A stretch of DNA of 64,000 bases from Sporosarcina ureae. GTDB lineage: Bacteria; Bacillota; Bacilli; Bacillales_A; Planococcaceae. Numbering within the stretch: the first letter of the stretch is position 1; every line of letters starts with the position of its first letter. Location of the stretch: the NCBI RefSeq assembly GCF_002082015.1, contig NZ_CP015109.1, positions 2,571,001 to 2,635,000 of the forward strand, in the 5' to 3' direction. The position numbers and the translations under genes are program-made. Below the pieces are notes generated by a model. That model made no database searches and was not told where the DNA came from. It saw only the letters and a program-made list of their open reading frames with translations. Positions 16,969 to 25,442 of this stretch are shown here, piece after piece.

Positions 16969-17826
16969 TCAATCTGCATCCTTATCAACAAACTCACCGT
17001 AATCAGGAACCGCAATACGTTCGAAGTCATCGACTAAATTTTTTAGACTGTTAGTTAGTAACTCCTTTTCCATAGGCAATCCATGGCCCGTTATGGCGAC
17101 AGTTGGTTGTAGGGCTTGGAGTTTAATCACAGATTGTAAAGCCGCATCCCAATCGGTTGTTAAATAGCGTGGTGGGCCACTGATTTCTTGTTCTTGCGTT
17201 AACACTTTGTAGAGGTATTCCTGCTTTACAGTCACAAATGCATCTCCAGCAATTAATGCCCCGTCCTTTTGCCTGAAAAGCGATACATGGCCTGGTGAAT
17301 GACCTGGGGTGTGAATCCACTGAAACTCCGGCAAAAAAGGCACACTGCCGTCAGACGGTAAGCTTTCGATATGGCTTCCCAATTGAACAGGGTCCGTCGG
17401 GAATATAGCGGACATCTTGGAAATCATTCCGCCTTCTACAGTGGTATCGGGGTCTGGATAACTGGCTTTTCCTGTTAAAAAAGGCAGCTCTAATTCATGC
17501 GCATACACTGGCACATCCCAATGCTTTACGAGCTCAACGACTGCTCCTACATGATCAAAATGTCCATGCGTCAATATAATAGCTTTCGGGCGACTATCCA
17601 CACCGAAGCGCTCTTCTACAACCGCTAGTATTTTCTCCGCGGAGTACGGCATGCCGGTATCGATTAACACAAAGTCCTTTGAGTTTGGGTGGCCTACTAA
17701 AACGATATTGACAATTTGGATCGTATGGCAATATAGATCCGGTAGCACTTCTATTCCTTTTCCGCTTCCAATAGACGTGGCCATTATATACTTATAATCT
17801 TCTCCATTAGACAGTTGTGGATCCAT
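16969..17826 (-). CDS. MBL-fold metallo-hydrolase
   Basis: The 285-residue protein has the metallo-beta-lactamase fold. The zinc motif THGHFDHVG lies near residue 95, TPGHSPGHVSLF supplies the next His and GDAF the bridging Asp; the terminal ITGHGLPM His completes the dinuclear site. Close relatives are annotated as generic hydrolases of the glyoxalase II/RNase Z superfamily. I chose ATG 17826, five bases after AGAGGTG, over an ATG 14 codons upstream that lacks a good site. A 5'-truncated paralogue lies at 6976-7602. It is flanked by REP repeats on its downstream side and by the divergent catalase upstream. The substrate is unknown. Confidence 0.85.
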   Translation of the reverse strand: MDPQLSNGEDYKYIMATSIGSGKGIEVLPDLYCHTIQIVNIVLVGHPNSKDFVLIDTGMPYSAEKILAVVEERFGVDSRPKAIILTHGHFDHVGAVVELVKHWDVPVYAHELELPFLTGKASYPDPDTTVEGGMISKMSAIFPTDPVQLGSHIESLPSDGSVPFLPEFQWIHTPGHSPGHVSLFRQKDGALIAGDAFVTVKQEYLYKVLTQEQEISGPPRYLTTDWDAALQSVIKLQALQPTVAITGHGLPMEKELLTNSLKNLVDDFERIAVPDYGEFVDKDAD

Positions 17827-18055
17827 GAAGACACCTCTCTCCTCTTTTATACAATGTTTCTCCATCATGTGTAAAAGGACACTTGTCTTATTCTTTCCCT
17901 TTACCCAATCTCAGTATTCACAAAACAGTAGCTATTATTCCATCCATGTACAGAACAAGTGGTGCATGCTTTAACCCCATGTTTCAAATTGGAATGAAAT
18001 CAATCGAATATACATAAGATGATGCGATGTGAAATTGAAGGGGGAAGTTTGTATA

Positions 18056-20122
18056 ATGGATGAGAATAATTCAAGGTCGCATAATGGAAAGAAAGAGAAA
18101 CAAAATCGGAAAAACGAGCAATTAGAACGATTCCGTATCCAAAATACAGGTAAACCTTTAACGACAAATCAAGCAAAGAAATTATCGAACGATGAAGACC
18201 AATTAAAAGCAGGAGTACGTGGTCCCACATTACGTCAGGATTATGAGTACTTTGAAAAAATGACGCATTTTCTACACGAAGAAGTGCCTGAAAGAGTAGT
18301 TCATGCGAGAGGTTATGGTGCGCATGGTGAATTTGAATGCTATCAATCCATGAAGCAATTTACGAAAGCCGGATTTCTACAAGAAGCCGGAAAAAAGACT
18401 TCGGTTTTTGTACGGTTTTCCACTGTGCAAGGAAGTAAAGGTTCCAAGGATACGGCAAGAGATTTACGTTGTAAAGGCGTGAAGTTTTATACGGAAGAAG
18501 GAAACTATGATTTAACGACCATCGCCATGCCGGTGTTAATCAATCAAGACGCGATGAAATTTCCTGATATGATGCATGCGTATAAACCCGAGCCACGTAC
18601 TGGCATGCCGACAGCGTCCGCTGCACATGATAACTTCTGGGATTATGTAGCGAACAACCAAGAAGCGCTTCACATGGTGTTGTGGATTATGTCAGACCGA
18701 GGCATAGTCAGAAGCTATCGTATGATTGAATCTTGGTCGATTAATACGTATCTATTTGTGAATGAAGAAGGAGTAGCGACTTTCGTACGATTTGTATGGA
18801 AGCCAGTCCTAGGCGTTCATTCATTGCTTCAAGATGAGGCGCAAAAGATTGGTGGAATTGATCCGGATTATCACCGACGGGACTTAAGAGAGGCAATTGA
18901 CCGCGGAGCGTATGCTGAGTATGAACTCGGGGTTCAATTAGTAGCATTGGAAGATGAATTTGCATTTGATTTTGACATTCTGGACCCTGCAAAGTTTTGG
19001 CCAGAAGAACTCATACCTGTACAACTGATCGGCAAGATGACGTTAAATCGAAATGTTGATAATGAATTTGCGGAGTTGGAACAAGTCGCATTTAACCCAG
19101 CAAACGTTGTGCCGGGCATAGACTTTTCCAATGACCCCGTTTTGCAGGGAAGGTTAATGGCGTATCAAAGTACTCAATATCATCGATTTGGTAGCGCGAA
19201 TTTCCAGGACCTTCCTATCAACAGATCGATCTGTCCGTTCCATAATAATTCACGTCGCGGCAATATGAGGTATCGGATCGATGTAGATGAGGTAAATTAT
19301 CATAAAAACTCTTTGGCCGATAACACGCCTTACACCACTCCTCCAGAAGAGGGAGGGTATGAATCGTACCCTAAAAAAATCGATGGGTACGCTATACGAG
19401 CACGAAGCAAATCGTTTGATGATTTTTATACTCAACCGAGAATTTTTTGGAATAGTTTATCTCCCATAGAGAAGCAGCATACGATTGAGGCATTGAGCTT
19501 TCAACTAGGAAGCGTGAAAAGTGTGTCAGTTCGGCAACAAAACATAGAACTATTGGCTAAAGTTGATCAGGAGCTGGCAAGTTTGATTGCTGACAATATC
19601 GGAGTCAGCAGACCAACTAGTAGCCAGGTACCTGTTTCAACTAGTTACCCTTCACTAAGCCAGGCTAACACTCCGAGCTATGCCTACTCACAAAAAGTAG
19701 GCGTCTTACTAGGTGACGGATTTAACGGTGAAGAAGTAAGCCGAGTGTTAAAGACGTTAAAAGAATACGGAGTGTTTGTAGTCACTGTCAGTGAAACACT
19801 TGGCACAGTTACTGGCGATAATGGGACAAAAATTGAAATTGATGAAACGTTTTTGACGTCCAGTCCTTATCTTCTTGATTCGTTATACGTTGTGGGGGGA
19901 AGTCATAAAAATCAGAAGCGGTTCGATTACGACTTGAATTATTACGTGGATGTAGCCTATACGCATTACAAGCCAATTGGTGTTGCCTCTACGGGACAAT
20001 CGTATGTACGAACATCAGAAAATCATCATGCGGCAGGCGTAGTGTTTGCTTCGACAAGTTCTGACTTCGGTGCGGAGTTTGTTTCAGCTGTTGCAACGCA
20101 GCGTTTTTGGGATCGGGAATAG
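18056..20122 (+). CDS. katE: Large-subunit (clade 2, HPII-type) catalase
   Basis: The 688-residue monofunctional heme catalase has the extra C-terminal flavodoxin/DJ-1-like domain that defines clade 2. Visible are the distal heme segment VVHARGYGAHGEFE with the catalytic His, VRFSTVQGSKGS, the Asn-containing region around MPVLINQDAMKFPD, and the proximal-tyrosine segment GRLMAYQSTQYHRFG. The C-terminal domain begins KVGVLLGDGFNGEEV at about residue 550. It degrades hydrogen peroxide and in Bacilli is usually a stationary-phase or SigB-controlled cytoplasmic enzyme. The start ATG 18056 follows AAGGGGGAA; an upstream in-frame ATG is rejected on spacing. Two REP repeats and a hairpin follow the stop. 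Confidence 0.95.
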   Translation: MDENNSRSHNGKKEKQNRKNEQLERFRIQNTGKPLTTNQAKKLSNDEDQLKAGVRGPTLRQDYEYFEKMTHFLHEEVPERVVHARGYGAHGEFECYQSMKQFTKAGFLQEAGKKTSVFVRFSTVQGSKGSKDTARDLRCKGVKFYTEEGNYDLTTIAMPVLINQDAMKFPDMMHAYKPEPRTGMPTASAAHDNFWDYVANNQEALHMVLWIMSDRGIVRSYRMIESWSINTYLFVNEEGVATFVRFVWKPVLGVHSLLQDEAQKIGGIDPDYHRRDLREAIDRGAYAEYELGVQLVALEDEFAFDFDILDPAKFWPEELIPVQLIGKMTLNRNVDNEFAELEQVAFNPANVVPGIDFSNDPVLQGRLMAYQSTQYHRFGSANFQDLPINRSICPFHNNSRRGNMRYRIDVDEVNYHKNSLADNTPYTTPPEEGGYESYPKKIDGYAIRARSKSFDDFYTQPRIFWNSLSPIEKQHTIEALSFQLGSVKSVSVRQQNIELLAKVDQELASLIADNIGVSRPTSSQVPVSTSYPSLSQANTPSYAYSQKVGVLLGDGFNGEEVSRVLKTLKEYGVFVVTVSETLGTVTGDNGTKIEIDETFLTSSPYLLDSLYVVGGSHKNQKRFDYDLNYYVDVAYTHYKPIGVASTGQSYVRTSENHHAAGVVFASTSSDFGAEFVSAVATQRFWDRE

Positions 20123-20139
20123 GGATACAGGGAGTTAGT

Positions 20140-20173
20140 GGTACCAGGTTCCCACACAATTCTCACACAATTC
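20140..20173 (+). repeat. REP-like repeat, copy 5a
   Basis: GGTACCAGGTTCCC is followed by two CACACAATT boxes, 18 bases after the catalase stop and in sense orientation. Confidence 0.9.
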
Positions 20174-20190
20174 GAAACGGGTAGAAACGA

Positions 20191-20223
20191 GTACCAGGTC
20201 CCCACACAATTCAAACACAATTT
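20191..20223 (+). repeat. REP-like repeat, copy 5b
   Basis: A second complete copy stands in tandem with 5a at a 51-base offset, followed 42 bases later by the hairpin at 20265-20298. Confidence 0.9.
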
Positions 20224-20264
20224 CGATAATTAAGCCTTAGTAGGATTACTTTCATAAAGATCAT

Positions 20265-20298
20265 GCGTCCACTCGAATTTTTCGGAGTGGACGCTTTT
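20265..20298 (+). terminator. Terminator hairpin of the GTCAACTC group
   Basis: GCGTCCACTC (20265-20274) pairs with GAGTGGACGC (20285-20294), followed by TTTT. It is a co-varied version of the stem found after the other REP copies. Confidence 0.8.
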
Positions 20299-20323
20299 GA
20301 ATTTGAATGGAGACAAAAGCGCA

Positions 20324-20400
20324 TATATACTATTATTAAGTTATAAAAGACCCAATACGCTAGATTGAAAGAGAATGAAAATTACTATATACTATTATTA
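20324..20400 (+). repeat. Two direct repeats upstream of rsbQ
   Basis: TATATACTATTATTA occurs at 20324-20338 and again at 20386-20400, 62 bases apart, in the AT-rich region before rsbQ. Both contain TATACT, so they could be alternative -10 boxes or a duplicated binding site. The rest of this gap is REP and hairpin sequence. Confidence 0.5.
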
Positions 20401-20465
20401 GGTTTTATGAACTAGTGAAATAGTATGATTACTAAATTTATTAATAGTAAAATGGAGGCTCTTCT

Positions 20466-21296
20466 ATGAATCAACATATCCTTTTGCGTAATAATGTTAA
20501 AGTCACTGGAAAAGGTGAAAAGACGATTATATTTGCGCCCGGCTTCGGCTGTGATCTGAATGTATGGAACTTGACAGCGCCTTATTTTGAAGAAGATTTC
20601 CAAGTGGTATTATTTGATTATGTCGGTTCAGGACAATCTGATTATCAAGCGTATAGTGCTGAAAAATACCAAGACCTCCATGGCTATGCGCAGGATGTGC
20701 TTGATGTATGTCATGCCCTGGAATTGAAGGAAGCGGTATTTGTTGGACATTCTGTCGGAGGGATTATTGGGATGCTAGCGGCCATTCAGGAGCCGAATTT
20801 ATTTGAACATCTTATAATGATAGGACCTTCTCCTTATTATCTAAATGAGCTGCCAGATTATTACGGCGGGTTCGAAAGGGAAGATATAGAAGGACTGATT
20901 CAGATGATGAACATGAATTATATTGGCTGGGCGAATTACCTTGCACAAGTCATTATGAAGAATCCTGAACGACCGGAACTTTCACAGCAATTGGAGGATA
21001 ACTTCTGCTCGACGGATCCGGAAGTGGCCCATCATTTTGCGGTCGCAACTTTTTTCTCTGATCATCGCGACGATGTGAGGAAAGTTGGGGTGCCGTCGCT
21101 CATTCTTCAATGTTCCGATGATAGTATTGCACCTGTTGAAGTAGGACGTTATATGCACCGTCACCTACAGAATAGTAAGCTGGAAATCATGGATGCCACA
21201 GGACACTGCCCTCATATGAGTCATCCGGAAGAAACTGTTCAGCGGATTAGTATGTATTTGAATACGGTATACAAGAGACCTGTCACTAATGGATAG
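20466..21296 (+). CDS. rsbQ: RsbQ-type alpha/beta hydrolase, energy-stress cofactor
   Basis: The product has 276 residues and reads like Bacillus RsbQ along its whole length. It has FAPGFGCD with the oxyanion region, the nucleophile elbow GHSVGG with Ser96, Asp near 219 ([10 protein letters not shown]) and the catalytic His in GHCPHMSHP near 247. In B. subtilis RsbQ supplies a small hydrophobic ligand to the PAS domain of the phosphatase RsbP, activating SigB on energy stress. Here its stop overlaps the next gene by 8 bases, and that gene has an RsbP-like PAS domain joined to GGDEF instead of a phosphatase. The start ATG follows AATGGAGGC. Confidence 0.9.
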   Translation: MNQHILLRNNVKVTGKGEKTIIFAPGFGCDLNVWNLTAPYFEEDFQVVLFDYVGSGQSDYQAYSAEKYQDLHGYAQDVLDVCHALELKEAVFVGHSVGGIIGMLAAIQEPNLFEHLIMIGPSPYYLNELPDYYGGFEREDIEGLIQMMNMNYIGWANYLAQVIMKNPERPELSQQLEDNFCSTDPEVAHHFAVATFFSDHRDDVRKVGVPSLILQCSDDSIAPVEVGRYMHRHLQNSKLEIMDATGHCPHMSHPEETVQRISMYLNTVYKRPVTNG

Positions 21297-22296
21297 ACAG
21301 CTAGATTCTGCACCGTTCGGTTATTTCACACTGGATGATACAGGGATCATTGTTGAAATCAATCAAACATTGCTTCGTTTACTTGGCTACCAACGTTATG
21401 AGGTGGAAGGCAAACACATCCATCTGATATTGCCTAACGCTAGCCGGTCTTTTTACCAGCTGTACTTTTTCCCGATGATCCGATTGCAGAATAAAGTAGA
21501 AGAGATGTATTTTTCATTCAAGTCAAAAGAGGGCCAGGAAATATCTGTTCTGCTGAATGCGGTGCGTCAAGAACGAGATGGGAAAATGTACAATGATTGT
21601 GCATGTCTGCGCATGATGAGAAGGCTCGAGTATGAAGAAGTGATTCTCGCGGCCAAAAAACAAGTGGAAACACGTAATCTTATGAAGCAGAAACAAATAG
21701 CAGAATTGGACCGCTTGCGGATCGAGTTAGAATCCAAGCAAAACAAGTTATTGGCATTAAATGAGACACTTCAAGAGATGGCCATTACAGATGGACTCAC
21801 AGGTCTCGGGAACCGCCACTACTTACAAGAAAGTCTATCAACTTACTTCATGAAGCCAGATGAACAAACTTGTCCCCTTTCTTTTCTGTTGATCGATATC
21901 GACTTTTTTAAAAAGGTAAATGATACGTATGGTCATTTGACAGGCGATAGCATATTGCAGAAGTTAGGACAGGTATTTAGAGAAGAATCTAGAGAAAAAG
22001 ATGTTGCTGCTCGTTACGGAGGAGAAGAGTTTGCTTTGGTTCTTCCTGCTACAGAGAAGGTGGAGGCGTTAGAGATAGCGGAGAGAATTCGTTGTCGAAT
22101 AGAGAATGCGGACTGGAATACGTATGGTGTGACGGTCAGCATTGGGGTAGCGACCAAGGTGCCAGGAGATACAGAGAATTCGTTGCAGTCAAGAGCTGAT
22201 CGGGCGTTGTATTGTTCAAAAGATAATGGGCGGAATCAAACTACATTTGGTTTGGTGGAAGGTACAAGGCCTTACAAAACTCGGGCAGTAGAATAA
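21289..22296 (+). CDS. RsbP-like PAS domain fused to GGDEF diguanylate cyclase
   Basis: The product has 335 residues. Residues 1-115 form a PAS domain strikingly like that of RsbP ([31 protein letters not shown]). A coiled coil follows at about 118-165, then a GGDEF domain with GGEEF at 244-248 and an inhibitory-site RxxD at 235-238, exactly five residues upstream. Substrate-site residues [14 protein letters not shown] are intact, so an active, feedback-inhibited c-di-GMP synthase is expected. Overlap with rsbQ implies translational coupling and a shared signalling path in which RsbQ activity could control c-di-GMP. No PP2C phosphatase domain is present. The domains are seen; the coupling is inferred. 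Confidence 0.92.
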   Translation: MDRQLDSAPFGYFTLDDTGIIVEINQTLLRLLGYQRYEVEGKHIHLILPNASRSFYQLYFFPMIRLQNKVEEMYFSFKSKEGQEISVLLNAVRQERDGKMYNDCACLRMMRRLEYEEVILAAKKQVETRNLMKQKQIAELDRLRIELESKQNKLLALNETLQEMAITDGLTGLGNRHYLQESLSTYFMKPDEQTCPLSFLLIDIDFFKKVNDTYGHLTGDSILQKLGQVFREESREKDVAARYGGEEFALVLPATEKVEALEIAERIRCRIENADWNTYGVTVSIGVATKVPGDTENSLQSRADRALYCSKDNGRNQTTFGLVEGTRPYKTRAVE

Positions 22297-22309
22297 GAGA
22301 AAGATGAGG

Positions 22310-22348
22310 GAGTCTTCTAATCGTATAAACGATTGGGAGGCTCTTTTT
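22310..22348 (+). terminator. Rho-independent terminator of the rsbQ-GGDEF operon
   Basis: GAGTCTTCTAATCGT pairs with ACGATTGGGAGGCTC across a four-base loop, followed by TTTTT. Confidence 0.85.
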
Positions 22349-22457
22349 CGTTTATGTACTAGGTCATAAGAAAATTATGTTTATTGTAATAGAGGGTGAG
22401 ATGAGAAGGTGGAATGGGGTAGTCGGGAAAACAGCAAGTGACTACCGCCATAGCTAA

Positions 22458-23024
22458 TTATTCTGAAGATGTTGAAGGGACTTCGAGGCCTTTTTTAGGT
22501 ATTGCTTTTTTTCTTCTTTTCATGGCTTTCAGCAAATAACCGCCTTTAAACTTTCTAGGTTCATACGTAATAATAAATGCGTTTGGCTGATATTCACCAA
22601 TCATTTCATATAATCCTTCTTCTTGATTTCGCTTCGTTAGAATTTCAAGTTTGTATCTGATACTGTCTCGTCCGGTACCTTCGAATACAGTTACGCCATA
22701 ACCGTCCTCCCGAAGTTTGTCGATGAGCGGTTGATTTAATATAGGAATATTTACTTGAATGCATGTGTAGCCAATTGCTAGCTTTTCTTCTATCATGGTT
22801 CCGATATAGATGCCGATGCTGAACCCAAGTGCATAGACGACCATGCTCCAGAAGCTTTGTTCCCCGTCAAATACCAGCGACAAACCAAAGATATAGATCA
22901 ATGACTCCACAGCACCAAGAAGGGTAGCCTGCGTTCTAAGTTGCTTAACAATGAAGATTGTACGCAAAGTAAAGCAGGGAACGTATAGCAATTGCAAAAG
23001 CAAAATCATGAGGATGTTATTCAT
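22458..23024 (-). CDS. DUF2179/DUF5698 (UPF0316, YebE-like) membrane protein, copy 1
   Basis: The 188-residue protein has three membrane helices in the first 85 residues (MNNILMILLLQLLYVPCF, LIYIFGLSLVF, SMVVYALGFSIGIYIG) followed by a cytoplasmic DUF2179 domain (about 90-165, VFEGTGRDSIRYKLEILTKR) and a basic tail. The family is widespread in Bacilli and unassigned; DUF2179 resembles small ligand-binding domains in YitT-type proteins. A near-identical second copy lies at 32965-33531, where it is bracketed by REP repeats. The ATG at 23024 has GAAGGGAG in front. Copy 1 sits between two terminators and looks like the resident gene. Confidence 0.85.
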   Translation of the reverse strand: MNNILMILLLQLLYVPCFTLRTIFIVKQLRTQATLLGAVESLIYIFGLSLVFDGEQSFWSMVVYALGFSIGIYIGTMIEEKLAIGYTCIQVNIPILNQPLIDKLREDGYGVTVFEGTGRDSIRYKLEILTKRNQEEGLYEMIGEYQPNAFIITYEPRKFKGGYLLKAMKRRKKAIPKKGLEVPSTSSE

Positions 23025-23092
23025 TACACATCTCCCTTCAGGTATTTAGAAGAGCTATTTTTACTGTATTCTACTCGTCTCACCATATAATC

Positions 23093-23139
23093 AAAACAGT
23101 CTGCAGAGAAGTATAACCATTTTCTCTGCAGACTGTTTT
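23093..23139 (-). terminator. Rho-independent terminator of the BCCT gene
   Basis: An 18-bp perfect stem (AAAACAGTCTGCAGAGAA at 23093-23110 with 23122-23139) lies just after the transporter stop; the minus strand ends in a T-run. Confidence 0.85.
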
Positions 23140-23161
23140 GGTAGTAATAAAACAATTGTTG

Positions 23162-24769
23162 TTATTTGTCAGCTGTAATATTTTGCGTGACAGGAACTTG
23201 CTGAGGCTCCATCGAAACACCTAATGTTGTTCCTTCTTTTGGTTCTACTAAAGCAGGGATTTTTTCCATTGTTCGCATTGGAATCTCTTCCTTTGATAAC
23301 TCTTTTATAAGCGAATAACACATAAACAGCATTAAAATGGTCAGCGGGAACGATGTGATAATCGCCAAAGTTTGGATCGTGGACAAGTCGCCCGTTAATA
23401 AAAGAAGCCCTGTAACGATAGCCATGTAAATACCCCACGTAGCTTTTACTTTTCTGCTGGGATGTAGTTCACCGTTTTGACTGAGCATCGCCAATACAAA
23501 TGTAACCGCTTCAGCATTTGTGATGAAGAATAAAGAAATCAAAATAATAGTGAGAATACTCATAACTGTAGTTAACGGTAAGTATTCCAAAAACGCGAAC
23601 ATACTGAGTGCGTTATTTGCAAATACTTGATCAGCCAATGCCTGGTAGCCAAGGTCATGTAGGAAATGCAGGCCCGTTCCACCGAAAACTGAGAACCAAA
23701 GCATCCCCAATAATGACGGGGCAAGCAAAACTCCCGCAATAAAGCCGCGAATCGTCCGACCGCGAGAAATACGTGCGACAAAGATGCCAACTGCAGGAGC
23801 CCATGAGACCCACCAAGCTAAATAAAATACTGTATATTCACCAAGCCATTTGTTATCTTTAAATGGTTGGATTCCCAAACTCATAGAAACGAAGTTACTC
23901 ATATATGCGCCTAGTGAGCTGACGAAAACTTGGATAATCTGAAGCGTTGGTCCAAGGAAGAAAACGAAGAGTAACAGGAATGCAGCCAATGCAATATTAA
24001 GATTGGACACTAACTTAATTCCTTTTTCAATACCAGAGACGGCAGCGGTGATATAGATCACCGAAATGACGCCAATTATGATAAATTGAGTCGTCATAGT
24101 ATTGGGGATATTAAACACGTGTTCCAAACCCGCTCCCATCTGCAATGTCCCGACTCCATATGAAGCAGCGACTCCAAATACAGTCGCAACTATACAGAAA
24201 ATCTCTACGGTATATTTGAAAGCCTTTTCATTTTTTCCTTTGTAAAGATCGATTATAGTTGAGCTGATCAGTGCTGGCCTGTTTTTTCTATATTGAAAGT
24301 AAGCTAATGCTAGACCGAAAATAGCATACATAGCCCATGGATGCAGACTCCAATGGAGAAAGCTGTATTTCATGGCGACGGTTGCAGACTCTGCCGTATT
24401 CCCTTCGCCGTATGGAGGATTTACATAATGGTAGATTGGTTCAGCCAGTCCAAAAAATACTAAACCGATTGCCATTCCTGCAGTAAATAGCATTGCAAAC
24501 CATGTCATGTTTTTATAAGTGGGACGATCAGTATCCTTTCCGAGCCGAATACTTCCATAAGGAGAGATACACAACCATGCCAGTAACCCAATGACTAGAA
24601 AAGCGGAGGTTAAGTAAAACCAACCGAAATAATCTACAGCTACACCTAAAGCGGACGAAGCGAAGTTCCCAAGAGCTTTATTGAAGAAAAAGGCGAAAAT
24701 GATAAAAACTGAAATGATTGAAATAGAGACTTTGAATATTACATTGTCTTTTTTATTAGTATTTTGCAT
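23162..24769 (-). CDS. BCCT-family betaine/choline/carnitine-type transporter
   Basis: The 535-residue transporter has about 12 membrane helices and BCCT hallmarks: the glycine-rich TAGMAIGLVFFGLAEP stretch on the first core helix and the family signature around WWVSWAPAVGIFVARISRGRTIR. The aromatic box for a quaternary ammonium group (WHSLHPWAMY-like HWSLHPWAMY) is present. It is divergent from the Rieske/amidohydrolase operon and shares its operators, so it probably imports that pathway's substrate, perhaps a trimethylammonium or related zwitterion, rather than serving only osmoprotection. I choose ATG 24769, six bases after GAGGAGG; the ATG two codons upstream abuts the ribosome site. The substrate is inferred. 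Confidence 0.88.
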   Translation of the reverse strand: MQNTNKKDNVIFKVSISIISVFIIFAFFFNKALGNFASSALGVAVDYFGWFYLTSAFLVIGLLAWLCISPYGSIRLGKDTDRPTYKNMTWFAMLFTAGMAIGLVFFGLAEPIYHYVNPPYGEGNTAESATVAMKYSFLHWSLHPWAMYAIFGLALAYFQYRKNRPALISSTIIDLYKGKNEKAFKYTVEIFCIVATVFGVAASYGVGTLQMGAGLEHVFNIPNTMTTQFIIIGVISVIYITAAVSGIEKGIKLVSNLNIALAAFLLLFVFFLGPTLQIIQVFVSSLGAYMSNFVSMSLGIQPFKDNKWLGEYTVFYLAWWVSWAPAVGIFVARISRGRTIRGFIAGVLLAPSLLGMLWFSVFGGTGLHFLHDLGYQALADQVFANNALSMFAFLEYLPLTTVMSILTIILISLFFITNAEAVTFVLAMLSQNGELHPSRKVKATWGIYMAIVTGLLLLTGDLSTIQTLAIITSFPLTILMLFMCYSLIKELSKEEIPMRTMEKIPALVEPKEGTTLGVSMEPQQVPVTQNITADK

Positions 24770-24905
24770 AGCCATCCTCCTCGAGTATTAAAGTAAATCC
24801 TTCCAAATGCCTCGGCTTAATATTTTCAACGCTGACACTTATTGGTGACTTGAAGTCTATTGAAACTACGTATTAACCACTTATCCAACCCCTCTCTAAC
24901 TTAAT

Positions 24906-24974
24906 GAACTTGTAATTTAAATGAACAAGTTCTTATAGTGAACATAGTATAAGTTAAATAGAGTGAAAAGTAAA
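24906..24974 (-). promoter_or_regulatory. Promoter of the BCCT gene with TetR-type operator
   Basis: On the minus strand TTTACT (24974-24969) and TATACT (24951-24946) are 17 bases apart. Just downstream, GAACTTGT and ACAAGTTC (24906-24932) form an interrupted palindrome. The same GAACAAGTTC words occur in the operator at 25042-25065. Confidence 0.6.
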
Positions 24975-25011
24975 TATCTTAAAAATATTTAATTAAATAT
25001 TCAAAATACTA

Positions 25012-25065
25012 TTGTCAAAGAAATATAATAATGCTATTATCTGAACAAGTTCATGAACGTGTTCA
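25012..25065 (+). promoter_or_regulatory. Promoter and operator of the Rieske/amidohydrolase operon
   Basis: TTGTCA (25012-25017), 17 bases, then TATTAT (25035-25040). The near-perfect 24-bp palindrome beginning TGAACAAGTTCATGAAC (25042-25065) overlaps the transcription start. A repressor there would directly exclude polymerase. The TetR gene at 28318 is the obvious candidate. Confidence 0.7.
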
Positions 25066-25106
25066 TAAATTGAACTTAATCAAAAACACTAGAGGTGATG
25101 ATTTCA

Positions 25107-25424
25107 ATGAATCAGCTGGAAGAGTTTATCCCTGTTGCTCTGATCTCGGAATTGGATGATGAAGATATGATTAGCGTCGAAGTAGATGATGAAGAAATTA
25201 TGATTTGTCAAGTAGAGGACAAATATTATGCGATTAGTAATATTTGCAGTCATGCACATGTGGAATTATCTGACGGGGAACTTGATGGGTGTTTTGTTAC
25301 CTGTCCACTTCATTTTTCTCAGTTCGATGTCCGGACAGGGCAGCCGCAGGGTCCGCCCGCTAAAAATCCGGTTGAGACATATGAAGTCCTAGTAGCAGAT
25401 GATCAGATATTTATCAAACTATAA
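25107..25424 (+). CDS. Rieske-type [2Fe-2S] ferredoxin (bifunctional with following reductase)
   Basis: The 105-residue small Rieske protein has ligands CSH at 47-49 and CPLH at 66-69, separated by an acidic loop, then FSQFDVRTG typical of the ferredoxins of Rieske oxygenase systems (BphF/NirD-like). It should pass electrons from the reductase encoded next to a terminal oxygenase. The chosen ATG is 25107, nine bases after AGAGGTG; GTG 25095 and ATG 25098 overlap the ribosome site. It is the first gene of the operon behind the TetR operator. No oxygenase alpha subunit is found in the window. Confidence 0.88.
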   Translation: MNQLEEFIPVALISELDDEDMISVEVDDEEIMICQVEDKYYAISNICSHAHVELSDGELDGCFVTCPLHFSQFDVRTGQPQGPPAKNPVETYEVLVADDQIFIKL

Positions 25425-25442
25425 CGAATGGGGGCGGAAATT

